Assembly: GCA_029449235.1 (NCBI GenBank)
Contig: JANATG010000019.1
Span: 806,001 to 870,000 of the forward strand
Source of the DNA: Linnemannia schmuckeri
Lineage: Eukaryota > Mortierellomycota > Mortierellomycetes > Mortierellales > Mortierellaceae
Direction of reading: 5' to 3'
Length of the DNA: 64,000 bases
Numbering within the stretch: the stretch's first letter is position 1; each line of letters starts with the position of its first letter. Under the pieces are notes generated by a model that saw only the letters and a list, made by a program, of their open reading frames with translations, made no database searches and was not told the DNA's origin. Of the stretch, positions 19,780-31,293 are shown one piece after another. The position numbers were made by a program, and so were the translations under genes.

Positions 19780-21540
19780 ATGGAACGGAATGCATTGGAT
19801 CTGCCAGAGATCAGGACCCTCCTCGGATCTCACCTCTCCCTCGCCTCTCTATACTCTTGCGTGCTGGTGAACAAGGACTGGCACGACACCTTTCTAAGGC
19901 ACCTATGGGCGACTTTTTATTTCGGACCTGCAAATAACCACTCTGCCACCACTATTACCACAACCACAACCGCTACCAACACCACCAACGCGGAACTTCG
20001 ACCTCCTGAAAGGGCGACTGTTGAGAAATACGCCCATCTCATTCAGAACCTTGTCGTCCTCGCACTTACACCCACATATCGCCTCGACGTTTTCAAAGAT
20101 ACTCCACTCACATCCCTGAAAGAACTCCACCTCGCCCCGACCAACAATTCGGATACCAAGAATATCCCCCTTCTGGACTGTATCTTTCGACAGAACCCGG
20201 GTCTGCGTGTAGTCGAGTATAATGAGGTCCATGGCAGGAGGCTGAGACGATGGTTATCAACAATGCCGTTACCGGCGCAGGAGCAGGAAGAGGAATTTAC
20301 GGTAATGTTGAATAGTTGTCGGGAGATGACGGATTTGACGGTGAGGTATGTCGAGTTCGAGCAAGGGCACTGGGAGCCTTTTCGGCAGCTGTGCGCCACG
20401 AGGCTTCGGAGGCTGGTGTTTTATTTTAGTGTTTTTTTGGAGGGTGTTGACTGGGATGCGATTCCGATGCCTCATCTGCAGGAGCTGGACATCAGGTGCG
20501 CCGGTCGTGGTACAGCAGTCCCGGGACTGAAAACTATCCTCCAATGCCCCAGCCTCAGAACTCTGCGCTGGTCCGCCGAACGAGACCCGGATCCTTCCAG
20601 CATCCGCCAGATCCTCACATCCTGCCCGCGGTTAGAAGCCCTCGAACTTCAAGAGATGGTTCTCCTCGACGAAGTGATTGCCTACGTCCTCAAATCGATG
20701 GCACACCCAGCGACAGAGATTATTCTCCCAAAGTCAAAATTCACGCTTGACCCGCCACGGAACGTCGGGTTTGGGTGGAAAGCGTTTGACGCGCTTGCGC
20801 GACGACACTTGACAGAGAGATTGGTGGTGTTGGATATGGGACAGACTAGCGGGTTTGTGGGGAGTGGGATGGTGTTAAGGGTGTTGTATTCTTGTGTAGG
20901 GTTAAGGGAGATTGGGGCGTGTCGGGTTTTGGGGAGCGAGATTTGTGAGTGCAGTCAGGCAAAGGGGAGGTGGGTGTGTCGCGGGTTGGAGGTGTTCAAA
21001 GTGAAGGTGGTCTTTGAGGTATCCGACCCACAACTTGTACAAACGCATCAAGGCGTCTTCCATCAATTTGCACAGTTGACCCGCCTACGCGTGTTAAACG
21101 TCGGAACCAGGATTACAGCCAACGTACAGCAACGAATGCACTCTTTCTTCTCAACGGACCAGGGTTGTGGTCTACAACTCAAACTAGAGTACGGACTGGC
21201 CCAGTTGGAAGGGTTGACAAGGTTGGAGAGTATTTCTGTGACAGACGATGTGCCACAGAGGTTGGGGAGGGAGGATGTGGAGTGGATGAGGCAGTCGTGG
21301 AGAGGGTTGAAGGTTGTTGAGGGGGAGTTATGTCCGGAGAGGGCGGTGAGTGAGGCGGTGAGGAAGGTGTTGACAATGAGGGCGAGTTGGCGAAAGGGAC
21401 AGGAAAAAGCGAGGGAGGAGGAGGAGAGGTGGTTGGGTGTGCTTGATGGGCTTGAGTTTCGAGTTGCTATCGCTACCGTTGCTCCTTCCTCTGATGCTGC
21501 TGGAGGAGATGGTGGTAGTGGTGAGGCGGCGGGGCTGTGA
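19780..21540 (+). CDS. F-box/leucine-rich protein, copy 2
   Basis: A single exon of 586 residues from the ATG at 19780. It repeats the plan of copy 1: an F-box-like start (LDLPEIRTLLGSHLSLASLY, VLVNKDWHDTF, LWATFYFGP), then leucine-rich blocks (MPHLQELDIRC, CPSLRTLRWSA, LTSCPRLEALELQEMV), then EDVEWMRQSWRGLKVVEG near the end. The matching block in copy 1 is EDVEWIREHWQGLRVLEG. Insertions relative to copy 1 are a Thr/Asn run after the F-box and a C-terminal Ala/Gly-rich extension of about 30 residues. The likely role is SCF substrate adaptor; the target is unknown. An out-of-frame ATG at 19773 lies 7 bp upstream of the chosen start. Confidence 0.82.
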   Translation: MERNALDLPEIRTLLGSHLSLASLYSCVLVNKDWHDTFLRHLWATFYFGPANNHSATTITTTTTATNTTNAELRPPERATVEKYAHLIQNLVVLALTPTYRLDVFKDTPLTSLKELHLAPTNNSDTKNIPLLDCIFRQNPGLRVVEYNEVHGRRLRRWLSTMPLPAQEQEEEFTVMLNSCREMTDLTVRYVEFEQGHWEPFRQLCATRLRRLVFYFSVFLEGVDWDAIPMPHLQELDIRCAGRGTAVPGLKTILQCPSLRTLRWSAERDPDPSSIRQILTSCPRLEALELQEMVLLDEVIAYVLKSMAHPATEIILPKSKFTLDPPRNVGFGWKAFDALARRHLTERLVVLDMGQTSGFVGSGMVLRVLYSCVGLREIGACRVLGSEICECSQAKGRWVCRGLEVFKVKVVFEVSDPQLVQTHQGVFHQFAQLTRLRVLNVGTRITANVQQRMHSFFSTDQGCGLQLKLEYGLAQLEGLTRLESISVTDDVPQRLGREDVEWMRQSWRGLKVVEGELCPERAVSEAVRKVLTMRASWRKGQEKAREEEERWLGVLDGLEFRVAIATVAPSSDAAGGDGGSGEAAGL

Positions 21541-22149
21541 CAGAGGATAGTACTGGAAGGCGAGGTAATTGAACAAGGTCAATAACAAGGACATATAAAC
21601 ATACAAATATTGATCATCAACATATATGTCATATATATGTGTGTGTGCATTATTACTTGGGCTTGAGATGAAGGGACAAAGCAGAAGATTTGCGTCGCAG
21701 AAATCACAGATGAGCGGTCGACACAACAACAATGACAAAGGGTACCCTTGACCGAAACAAGGGCCATCATGTGCTCTTTATTCATGATGCTATGTTAAGG
21801 GAGGGAATATTAAAAACTATAACATCTTCGCCAGGTTAAATGACAAAGGAGTATAACATATCACCCTCTTTGTTTCTCTTTCGCTACAGTTTATAGGCAC
21901 TTCTTTCCTTCAACCCTTTTCTCCTCCCAATACCTTTTCTTCATAAGTCTTATTCCTTCCCGTTCTTTTCTTTTCCACGATATTTCCGCCATCCTTCTCC
22001 CTCTCTCTCTTTTCCCATCTCTTTCCACCACGTTTCTTTCAGAACTCTTTGACCTTCTACCAACGAGGAAAAAACGACATTCGAGAGCTGAAGACAAGAA
22101 CAAGAAAAGTTCTCTCCTTCAGGAGCAAGATAGACAAGTTTCTACAATC
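21541..22149. other. Intergenic, promoter of channel gene
   Basis: The first 60% holds the 3' end of the F-box gene and AT-rich DNA with a CATATATATG-type palindromic run near 21625. The last 250 bp are CT-rich and lead to the start codon of the ion-channel gene. I see no separate gene here. Confidence 0.45.
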
Positions 22150-25100
22150 ATGTTCATGTCACGGCCGTCTCTGGTCAGGGAAGATGCCGATGATGATTTG
22201 GATCAGCGGCGAAGTGACATGTACTCGCCCACCTCCACTGGTAAGACTGCGCCCCCTCAATTCAAGAAATATTTGACTTGCCCAGGACTTATGCAAGACT
22301 ACCTGTTTTTTTAATGAACAGCAGCACGGCGATGGTACTTCACGGACGACCTGAGAAAAGAAGGCACGGTCGAGTAAGTGAAGAAGGGGTATCACCAACA
22401 TTATTTCCGAGAATCGCAAGCGACGTTCGCAGTTTGGTAATAACCTGATTTTTTTCCTCCTTTTAATTCAATCTTCTCTTCTAAACAAAAAGTCCAGTCG
22501 CACCAGCTTCATTATGGACCGTCCGCGAATCCACTGGCAAGTTGTGGACGAACAAGGGGTCGTTAAAAGATGTCCTTCCAGGATGGTATTGGGTCGTGTT
22601 TTGTGTCTCGCTTGATGGCCTTGACCTTGACCAGATCAGGACTATGTTGTTCAATGCCCAACGAGGTGATGCCATGTACCGTATGACCAAACCCGTAAGT
22701 TGTGAAATCGCTGCTTCCTCTCCTGTATGGTTGTGTTTTCTTAGTTCGACGTTAACGCAGCGGTTTTTTTCCTTCTTTGTGCATGTAGACGTGTACTTGC
22801 GAGACCAGACTCACGACTCACGAGATCAAGCATAACTTGAAGGAAAAAGGTATTTCTTCGCCATTCCTGCCCTGGGCGACAAAAAATATCGACCCCATGA
22901 CAAGAACATGTGGATGCTCACATTGTGTTTATTTTATGTACGTGCGCGTAGCGAGCAAGGGAATGGTCCGGCTGAGGCTGCATAGGCAGATTGAGGTGAC
23001 GGGAGATGAGGAGTATCTGCATTTCTCCGTCGGTGCCAAACTTCGTTCTACTTTTCAATCCAAGGATCTCCCACTATTCAAACTTCACTATGTCGAACTT
23101 GGGACTAGCAGCTTTCAATCCACCACAGGAGAGGAAGGTATATCCTAGACATGGCAAAAAAAATGTTCTCCCAAGCATCCAAAAAAAACATCCAGACTAA
23201 CGTTTAATTTGCTTGACTGCGTTTATAGACTACGTCCTCTATGGGTTTGGAAATCCGGACCAAGTCATCACTGTCGACCGTGGCCCAAATTCAGTCGAAA
23301 GGCCGACAGCAACAAAGATACGCACGTTTGGTATCTCTGACAAGGGCGAGTTTGCTGTCACGCTGCATTTGAGAGAAGGTTATCCCAATCCAGGATCACC
23401 TACAACATCAAACGAGGCCGCAACAACCATTACTATTGACGCCTCGACATCGACAGCCACAGTCAACAATCCCGCCACTAGTAGTGCTTCCACAATCGAC
23501 GGCACACGTCCAAGGGCTCGCGCAGTCATTTCGGTGTGGGATCTTCGCTCACCAACCGACTCCATTGAGGTGGACTTGAAGGCCCGTCCTGACTGGGATC
23601 CACTGCAATATTCGGTGCCATGCGCAGAAATTGGCGACATTTTGCCTGAGATGCTCACCTCGCCGGAAGCCTGGAAGAACTTTCGCGCATCCGTCAGCAT
23701 CTCTACGAACGGAACAAAAGTTGCTCTCTGTGGGATCGAAAACACATACGGCGCGTTCTCCTTTGTTGCGTATGACTGCAATCTGCCAGCTCATACGGAC
23801 CGTGTTCGTGGACCGAGAACCCTTATCCGGAGACCGACATGTGAGATGTTGCAATCATTTTCTGGCTATGGTGTCTTTCACCGAATTAATCCCGACCAAT
23901 TCGATCCGTACGATAATAACAACAACGAAAGATTCATCGCCTTCAATGGATCTGTGTTTGATGTCTACAGCACTGAAGCATCGGGATGGATCTGGTTATA
24001 TCGAATCACACTTGCCCCGGATCGCGGTTTACATCGAGCAAACTCTTATGGGATTGTCCAGAGTCTGAGAGGCCGATACTTTGCATGGACCGGGAACCGT
24101 GGAGTGGTCTCTATCTGGGATATCGAGAAGTTCAAGCTTGTCAAAAACATTTACGTGGATATCGACAAAAGCCCGATCCACGCAGCCCTTTCTCCCGATG
24201 GGACCAAGGTCGCCATCTCGGTGAAAGGATCCGTTCAGATCTATCAATCCGTGACAGGGATCTTGTTAGGTACCCATACTAAAGGCGTCACGTCGGATAA
24301 CAATTCTGAAGTGGTGCTGGGGAACGAATACTTTGTAGTGAAAGACAATTCCCGCGCACCAGATGAACCTGCCGAAATCCGGGCGGTTGTCAGGATCAAG
24401 GACATGAAAGCCGTCGACTATGAGCACCTTCACCAGGACTATCGCATGATGTATCCAATCCCGTCCACGACAATCATTGCAAGCTACAAGCAGGTATGCA
24501 AGAGATATTTTTTTTTCTTGAAAAAAAGGTCATACTTCAACATGAACGACGGATTTCCATCAAACCTTCTTTGTGTTCAATACTAACCATCTATCTTTTT
24601 TTTTTTTCACTTCATATAATCTCAGGGCTCAGTACTGAATATTAAGAGGATGACGGGCATAGAAACGCCCAGTTTGCAGCATCCTTGCGGGAATGAACTA
24701 TGCGAACCAAACGAGGTCCCCATCGACGATTTTATCGACAAAAAATCATTAGCGTACGAATCAAGAGCGGGAGATGTCTTTCTGGTAACCTGCTTCCAGG
24801 CATTTCGCAATGGATGCATGAACATGATGCTCAAGGTCACTGTCGGAGTCAGTACGAATGATTCCTCTGCCTCGTCTCCCAAGTCAATGATAATCCCCCT
24901 CGGCGATACCACTGCCCCCTTCCGCGGGTTTTATCTATCAGAGCCGTCGAAACTCATCGTCTTTGCGGAAGGATACATGAAGACCTGGGTTCTTTCCTCG
25001 ACCGCCGCACACATCTGTCAGCTCGACTATATCTGGGGATCGCTGCCATATCAGCCTGAACATGCAAAGTCATACTGTTTCCGTCCCATGCTTGAAGCTC

Positions 25101-28100
25101 GGTCCTGCCAACACGGAAGTAGCATGTGGTTTCGTTTGGCAAAGCCGATCTGGTATGACGACCACAAGGTCGTCGAAAGCAATCCTGATTTAACAGAGTC
25201 TGACATTCTCACAGTTCCTCCCAACCCGGAGGTTGAAACCGTCACGACGAAGGAAGCTCAACGACTCGAGTACGGGATATTTAGCCTTATCGACATTTAC
25301 GGATACGGAGACCGAAGCTGCAAGAAGGACATCATCCGCTATCTCTTGACGTGTATCCGACCTTCGACCATTAACCCAACATCCTGTCTCGTCCCGCTCT
25401 GCAATGCATGGTCTCCGAAGAATCAAGATTATCTCGTTGCACTTGTACATGAGATCCTTCCAAAGGCAAGAGTGACCTGGATACCTGACGTTAAGGCTAC
25501 TGAAACGACAGATCCATTGGCGATCCTGATGAACATTGCTAGGAAGGAGCGGTCCGTCCTAGCTGTTGTCCGTGTGGTGATGAGTTATTGTGTTGCACAA
25601 GCGACCCGATTCAAGAACATGGCCTTCTTGTACCCCCTATTTGGGAGTATGCGCGAGATCATAAAATACTACCCCGAGGAAGCCCTCAAGTACATGGGCC
25701 GCATAGCCTACTTTCGCGTCAAGCATCCGTCCTATATCTGGGAGAACAATACCCCTTATCAAAAGCTAACCCCGCTTCGCTTCCCATTCTTTGAATCTAT
25801 TCGTCGCATCGTGATGTCAGAGCTAGAGATCAAGCGGGAAGCTCGTAAAGACTCGATCATGCAGTTCAAGTACAACATGGAGAAGAAGGACGGCGAGGAC
25901 GGGGATGGATCCACGGATCCGGTCTTTATGGCGTCATTTGATGCGCTTTGGTATAACAAGAATAGAGATGTCGACAAAAAGGAGAGTCGGATTGGTGGAT
26001 TTAAAAGACGTAGAAGAAATTCAACGGAAAGTGGAGGTACAAGCGGAAGCAAAAGCGTAGGCGGAGGCAGTGATGCACAACTCACTCCTCACAATAGCAT
26101 GACTACCACAGATATCTTTGGTGAGCCATTGATACCTGAAAAGACGACCTGGTGGAAAGCTCTTTTTCATATGGTTCAAATCAAGCTCCTGCTTCGCGTC
26201 CCTCCAGTTGTGGAGTGCTACGAATTTAGCCTCGAACTCTTTGACAACCCTGCCATCGCCGCCCTTGTTTCCTATAAGTGGTATGTTTTTTTTCGTGTCT
26301 AGTTTTTTTTTGCGCGTTCACCTTAAACTGGCTACCATCTCATACAATGCTTTTTTGGCCCCCGATAATAGGGATACGATTGGATATCCGTATTGGTTTG
26401 TGCGGTTCCTTTGCCAGTTTTTTTACTATATGTTGGTCGTGACAGCGGCGCTCACTCAAGTATACAACCCGCGACCAAGCAGGCTGTTCGGGGTGTTTAT
26501 CGCAATCATCACCATGGCTGGCATCTTTATCCTGCTGGAGGTCATGCAAGCAATCCAAGACTGGAGACGATATTTCAGGCAAGATTCAACAAAAAAGTTT
26601 TCTCTCAAGTGTACTTTACACATTTCTTTTTTTTTTTTCTTTGTTCGCAGCAAGGATATTTGCACTTTGCGATTTTGCCTAATTTTTCTTTGATCCTGTT
26701 TTTGCGTTGCGTCACAAAATAGATCTCATTACAACATTGTAGATGTGATGGCTTTCGGAATCCCCTTGGCTGCAAGTATACAGCAGTTGATCTTGATCTA
26801 CAGTGGGGAACTATCAAGCAATAACCGCGCCCTGAGTTTTTCGGTCTTGGTCGTCTTTTTCCACATGGTAAGAAATGCAAAAACCTTCAAGCAGTTACCG
26901 AAAAAAATGTGTGCACGTTTTACGTCGACCTGACACAATTTTCTCGTTCTTCAACGATTCGCGCCTTTTTATTCTCCTTTTTGACCTTGGATTAGCTGAT
27001 CGAGATGAGGATCAGCAAAGGCGTCTGTAAGTACGTGACGATCATCCAACAGGCTGTGGTCGAGATCTGGATCTTCTTTATGATATTTGCAGGATGCATT
27101 GTTGCTTTTACGATCACGCTCCTTCATCTCCGGATGAGTTGTACATATGAAGGCTGCACTCGACAAGATACAAATTATCCTCGACATTTTGTGGCCGCAT
27201 TGTCTGCTACTTACTTCTTCTTGGTAGGAAATAACTTTTGGGACGTGAAATGCGCTCCACCGTGAACATTTTCCGGTCAGACCTAACCATTATCCCTCTT
27301 TTTTTATTTTTTACTGAATGACAAAAAAAAAAAAGGGTGGCCGCTATGACCCTGTATCAGCAGAGCTGGACTCGACGGATGATTGGGCTTTCCATCTGGC
27401 GATGTTTATTTTCTTGTTCTCGACAACCATCCTCATGCTCAACGTTTTGATCGGTAAGAAAACCATGTTGACTTTTTAGGACGACCTTTTTTCTTTTTTT
27501 CTGAGGCACTTTCCGCTAACCAGGGTTTTTTTTTTCTAATTACTTCTTTCTCTTACTCAAATATACGTACAGCATTGATCAATGTGGCGTTCGGGAAGGG
27601 AGACGACGGCTGGAGATTGGCATGGATTGAAGCCCGATTGCGATATATCGAGTCGGCTGAGAACCTATCATGCCACATTCCGGGATTCCGTCAAACTTAC
27701 AACTGCTTTCCCAAATTTATTTACTTCACCGCCACCGCCAAGGAGGTCAACGCCTACATCAAGAAGTACCCTAAGGGTCGTCGGCAGGACGATATCGAGT
27801 CGTTGATTGATGAATGGGTCAAACCCGCAAGCGATCACCACGGTGACCAGGATAGCAGCGATGATGATGAGGGCAAGGGTACGATGAAGGCTCCTGATGT
27901 TAGTCCGAGGGTTGAACACTCTCCTCGCAGCAGTTATGAGAGTAGGGCGGGTGGTAACCCTTCATATCCGTCGCCCTACAATACGATGACGAGAAATCCT
28001 TTGAGTAACAAGAATTCATACTGGCCATCCTCTTCTGGAACCCAAGGAGGCGATAGCGGCGCGGGTGTTGATGAAAGTATCAGTGGCCACCTACGGCGGC

Positions 28101-28489
28101 ATGACAGTAGCAGTGGAGGTAGCGAAGGTGGAGTAGGCTATGTATACAATCGACAGCGAAACGCGTCGATCACATCTCTATTCTACAAATCCGGCGACCC
28201 AGGACCATCTTCTTCGTCCTCATATCAACAACAGCAACCATGGCAGCGTCCCGCGTCTGTGGTGGTTCCGACCTTGACGGTGGCGACGGAAGAAAGAGAG
28301 GAGAATGCAGAGACATTGATGGATCCGGAAATCATGGCGAGAACAGTGCGTAGTTTGGACCGTCGAATGATTAACCTTTCACAGCAGGCGGATCGTATCG
28401 AGCAGGCATTGGTGGCGCTGTTGAGTCCTCGGTCTGATACCACCGCTGCTGCGGTTGCATCCTCGTCGTCAGTGTCGTTGCCTTTATAG
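22150..28489 (+). CDS. TRP-like ion channel with N-terminal WD40-like domain
   Basis: Twelve exons give about 1708 residues: 22150-22240, 22322-22373, 22493-22694, 22789-22849, 22952-23137, 23229-24493, 24626-26280, 26372-26578, 26723-26867, 26996-27223, 27336-27453, 27573-28489. The long N-terminus has WD40-like blades (ISVWDLRSP, GVVSIWDIEKFKLVKN, LSPDGTKVAISVKG). An ion_trans region follows (about residues 1150-1410), with helices such as FFYYMLVVTAALT, GVFIAIITMAGIFILLEVM, VDVMAFGIPLAASIQQ and IWIFFMIFAGCIVAFTITLL, a pore-like segment around GGRYDPVSAELDS, and the S6 motif LMLNVLIALINVAF typical of TRP channels. The C-terminus ends in a coiled coil (about 1670-1695). It is likely a cation channel of plasma membrane or vacuole; gating and ion are unknown. 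The intron at 26579 uses a GC donor. Intron 4 (22850-22951) is open in other frames and may partly be coding. Confidence 0.83.
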
Positions 28490-29208
28490 GTGGATAAATA
28501 GGTCTGAGCGAGGCGAAAGAGAGAAGGGGAGAGGGAATAGAGTTGTAGTTTTTATATTTTTTTTAAATATATGTAGAGTAACATAACTTTTGCCATACTG
28601 CATGATTTTTTTGTTCTTAGCTTGTCGGCAAATTATTCTCTTGACAACATTAGTCCCTGCGTCTTGCCACCTACCTCTAGTGGTACAATACCAATGGTTT
28701 CATACCCTGCACCTACAGCATCTGGATCAAAAGCCAACGGTTCACAGGATCCTTTCGCGCCGCCTCGGTTGAGTAGTGCACCCATGCCTCCTGGATACGC
28801 CAACAGCACCTATTCAAATGTGAGTGCTTCCGGATTGAGTATTCCACAACAGATGCATCCTGAGAAGATCCAACACTTCCACCATAAACTTAGTGTAGTG
28901 AGTTGGAATCTATTATGGTCTTCCCCCCCTCGTCCCCTCCTTGTTTGAGGGTTAGAAGGGAAAGGAATTAAGTATAAAGAAAGACATTCTTGTGCGGGCA
29001 CACATACACATATACCACAAAAAATAAAAAAAATAAATTATTTCAGTAGTTTCTATCTTTCCCTTGTTGTTCTTTCATAATCTTTGCTGGACTCATCCGC
29101 CTTTAGTCTTTAAATCCGCCCATATTCTTTCATAGTTCCTCAGTCTGCAACTCACATTTATCTATTAAAAGCATTCTTCCTTTATTCCACGTCTAGCCTT
29201 CTCTTCTG
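28490..29208. other. 3' flank of channel gene with an orphan open frame
   Basis: From about 28622 to 28948 the plus strand has an open frame of 108 codons, rich in Pro, Ser and Ala (for example GTIPMVSYPAPTASGSKANG). It resembles a fragment of a disordered domain of some other protein, but its end (after KIQHFHHKLS) degenerates and there is no partner exon. It could be a duplicated gene scrap or chance. The remaining sequence is AT-rich UTR-like DNA shared with the convergent gene. Confidence 0.35.
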
Positions 29209-30618
29209 TTAGTCCGTTCGTAATGAAATCTCGAATGCGGAATAAGGGTTGGAAAGCATCGTGTTGAACGCCTCGCGGATCACTGCCGTCTTTGCCAGCT
29301 TCATGAGCATTGTATCCTCGCACATGCGTGTACATTCAACTGCAGCAGAATCACGCAGCATTCCATGGATGCTGTCGGTTGCATTGCGAACAATTTCACA
29401 ATGATCCTCGCACAGTGAATCCAATTCATTACAAGCACGCATCTCATTCAGCACGCTTGTGTGCTCTGCCTTCGCATCCTTTCCAGTAGCATCCAAATAT
29501 CGTGCAAACAGACTATGACGCTCGCCAAACATCTCGTACATGGCGGTGAAGTTCCAGATCTTGGAATGGGGCCACGCGGGCACTGCATCCAGACTATTGC
29601 CAAAATCGACCAACAGCTTGCCGCTGTTTGGATATTCGGCTGCAATGTTGCCAGTCTCGTTCTTCTCGAGAGGAATGTCAAGTCGATCTGCCATTAGTTT
29701 GGCGACTGCGGTGGCAACCAGAAACTGCTGCACTTCCCAACGATTGAGGCTACACATCCAAGTTCTTGGACCCCATTCCGCCAAGTTTGCGCCCATGGAG
29801 ACACACTGAAGTGCCTCGGATGCGATATCTGGGCTGATCTGGAGGAGGGTCATGTTTGGTGCCAAAGCATCAAGAGTGGCACGGTATACAATGGCGCTGC
29901 GTGTCATACGACCGCGCTCGTGAACTTCGGCAACGATCTTCGAATCCTTGATGGCCAGATCCCCATCCGTCACGCGGATCAACTTGGCCAGCTTGGATCC
30001 ATCCTGCACCTCGGTCCCTGAACCGTAATCGGCAACTGAGTACTGCAGGTTGACATTACCGCGAGCAATACCAACCGCCTCTGGAAGCTTCGTATCAATG
30101 GTAGACATGAGCATCCACCCGTACCGGATCGACAGGCTGCTGACGTACATGTCAACACCTTTCTTCAGCGAAAGTGGGTATTTTGAAGGTGCATTGTTTG
30201 CCGTGCTGATGGCGCGAGTGGCGGTACTGATTGCGCCCTGGAAGAAGGTTGAGAACACCGCTCCTCGCATGGCCGAGATCTCCAAATCATGCGCACTACC
30301 CGAATCAACGTGAGTATAATATGCGCTGTAGAACGCCATGACGGTCTCCCGCGCCTTTGGCATGGTTGACCAAGTATGTTCGCAGCACTCGTGTACGATC
30401 ATCGCAACAGAATCGCTCGTTGGCTCCGGCATGGTTGCTATGATTACGTGCTTGACGGCTTCATATGTTGAGTTAAGCTGCGTTGGCATGTCTGGTTGAA
30501 CCTCGGTGAAGAGGTGCTTGAGATCGAGGACCCATTTGAGACCGGAGCATACCACGCAATTGCCGTCACTACCGGCAAGCTGGCTTGGTGTGGTGCACTT
30601 GAACTGTTGCTGTAGCAT
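29209..30618 (-). CDS. Unknown Cys-containing protein, lineage-specific
   Basis: I do not recognise this 469-residue protein. The coding part is one exon, and the start at 30618 lies just after a probable 5'-UTR intron (donor AAAAG|GTATGT at about 30763, acceptor CGTACAG at about 30667). No ATG occurs in the upstream exon, which supports this start. The protein is mostly helical by eye, acidic to neutral, with 15-20 cysteines including CVVC near residue 22, a CC pair (HECCEHTW) and a CEDHC group near the C-terminus. No signal peptide or membrane helix is seen. It converges on the channel gene. Codon use and the lack of stops indicate a real gene, but no function can be given. Confidence 0.7.
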   Translation of the reverse strand: MLQQQFKCTTPSQLAGSDGNCVVCSGLKWVLDLKHLFTEVQPDMPTQLNSTYEAVKHVIIATMPEPTSDSVAMIVHECCEHTWSTMPKARETVMAFYSAYYTHVDSGSAHDLEISAMRGAVFSTFFQGAISTATRAISTANNAPSKYPLSLKKGVDMYVSSLSIRYGWMLMSTIDTKLPEAVGIARGNVNLQYSVADYGSGTEVQDGSKLAKLIRVTDGDLAIKDSKIVAEVHERGRMTRSAIVYRATLDALAPNMTLLQISPDIASEALQCVSMGANLAEWGPRTWMCSLNRWEVQQFLVATAVAKLMADRLDIPLEKNETGNIAAEYPNSGKLLVDFGNSLDAVPAWPHSKIWNFTAMYEMFGERHSLFARYLDATGKDAKAEHTSVLNEMRACNELDSLCEDHCEIVRNATDSIHGMLRDSAAVECTRMCEDTMLMKLAKTAVIREAFNTMLSNPYSAFEISLRTD

Positions 30619-31080
30619 ATTTGCTAGTAATTTTGATAAGAATGTATGTCCAGATTTACGCAGATCTGTACGAGAAAGGTGGATAATGATTATGGCGGAA
30701 ACACGCAAGTTCGCTGATTGTTTAACAACAGTTGAAATGAAGCAGCTACAATTTGGAAACATACCTTTTCAGAGTTAAGGCCGAAGAACAATGAGGGTCA
30801 ACAATAGAGCAGGAAGGTACTGTGGTAGTGTGAGTGGACGATGGAAATGGAGCAATGGAAGTGGTTTATGGACGGGCAAAATGGAAGAGGAGATGACGTA
30901 CATGCGCGTTCTTTTCGAATTCCTTTTTTGAGACATTCCTCACGTACTGTAATGCCTCCGCATGTACGTGAATTTTGACATTTCTGTGGTGATTTTGAGT
31001 GGCTTAACTTCTGATGGCCATTTTGACTATTTTACGCGTTTGCCTGCGAGTGTCTGGAAAAGCACTTTTCTTTCCACGAT

Positions 31081-31197
31081 TTCCACGATACGAGCAGGTA
31101 AGCACTGTACCTTTTTGACCATTAGGAGCAGTAGTAGTTTCCAGTCTTTAGAGAATAGCTATTGACATAAAATCACCTTCTTCCACGATACGAGCAG
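31081..31197 (+). repeat. Exact 17-bp direct repeat bordering an intron-like segment
   Basis: TTCCACGATACGAGCAG occurs at 31081-31097 and again at 31181-31197. The first copy is followed at once by GTAAGC and the second ends in GCAG, so bases 31098-31197 have the form of a 100-bp GT-AG intron whose 3' end copies the preceding exon end. It sits about 100 bp upstream of the start codon of the next plus-strand gene and could be a 5'-UTR intron. Confidence 0.6.
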
Positions 31198-31293
31198 ATT
31201 TTGAAAGTCATCTTTATTTGTGATACTGAGAAGGGACACACACATACACACACACAAATACGCCTTTTTCCTTGTCTGCCCGCTATCTGAGTT

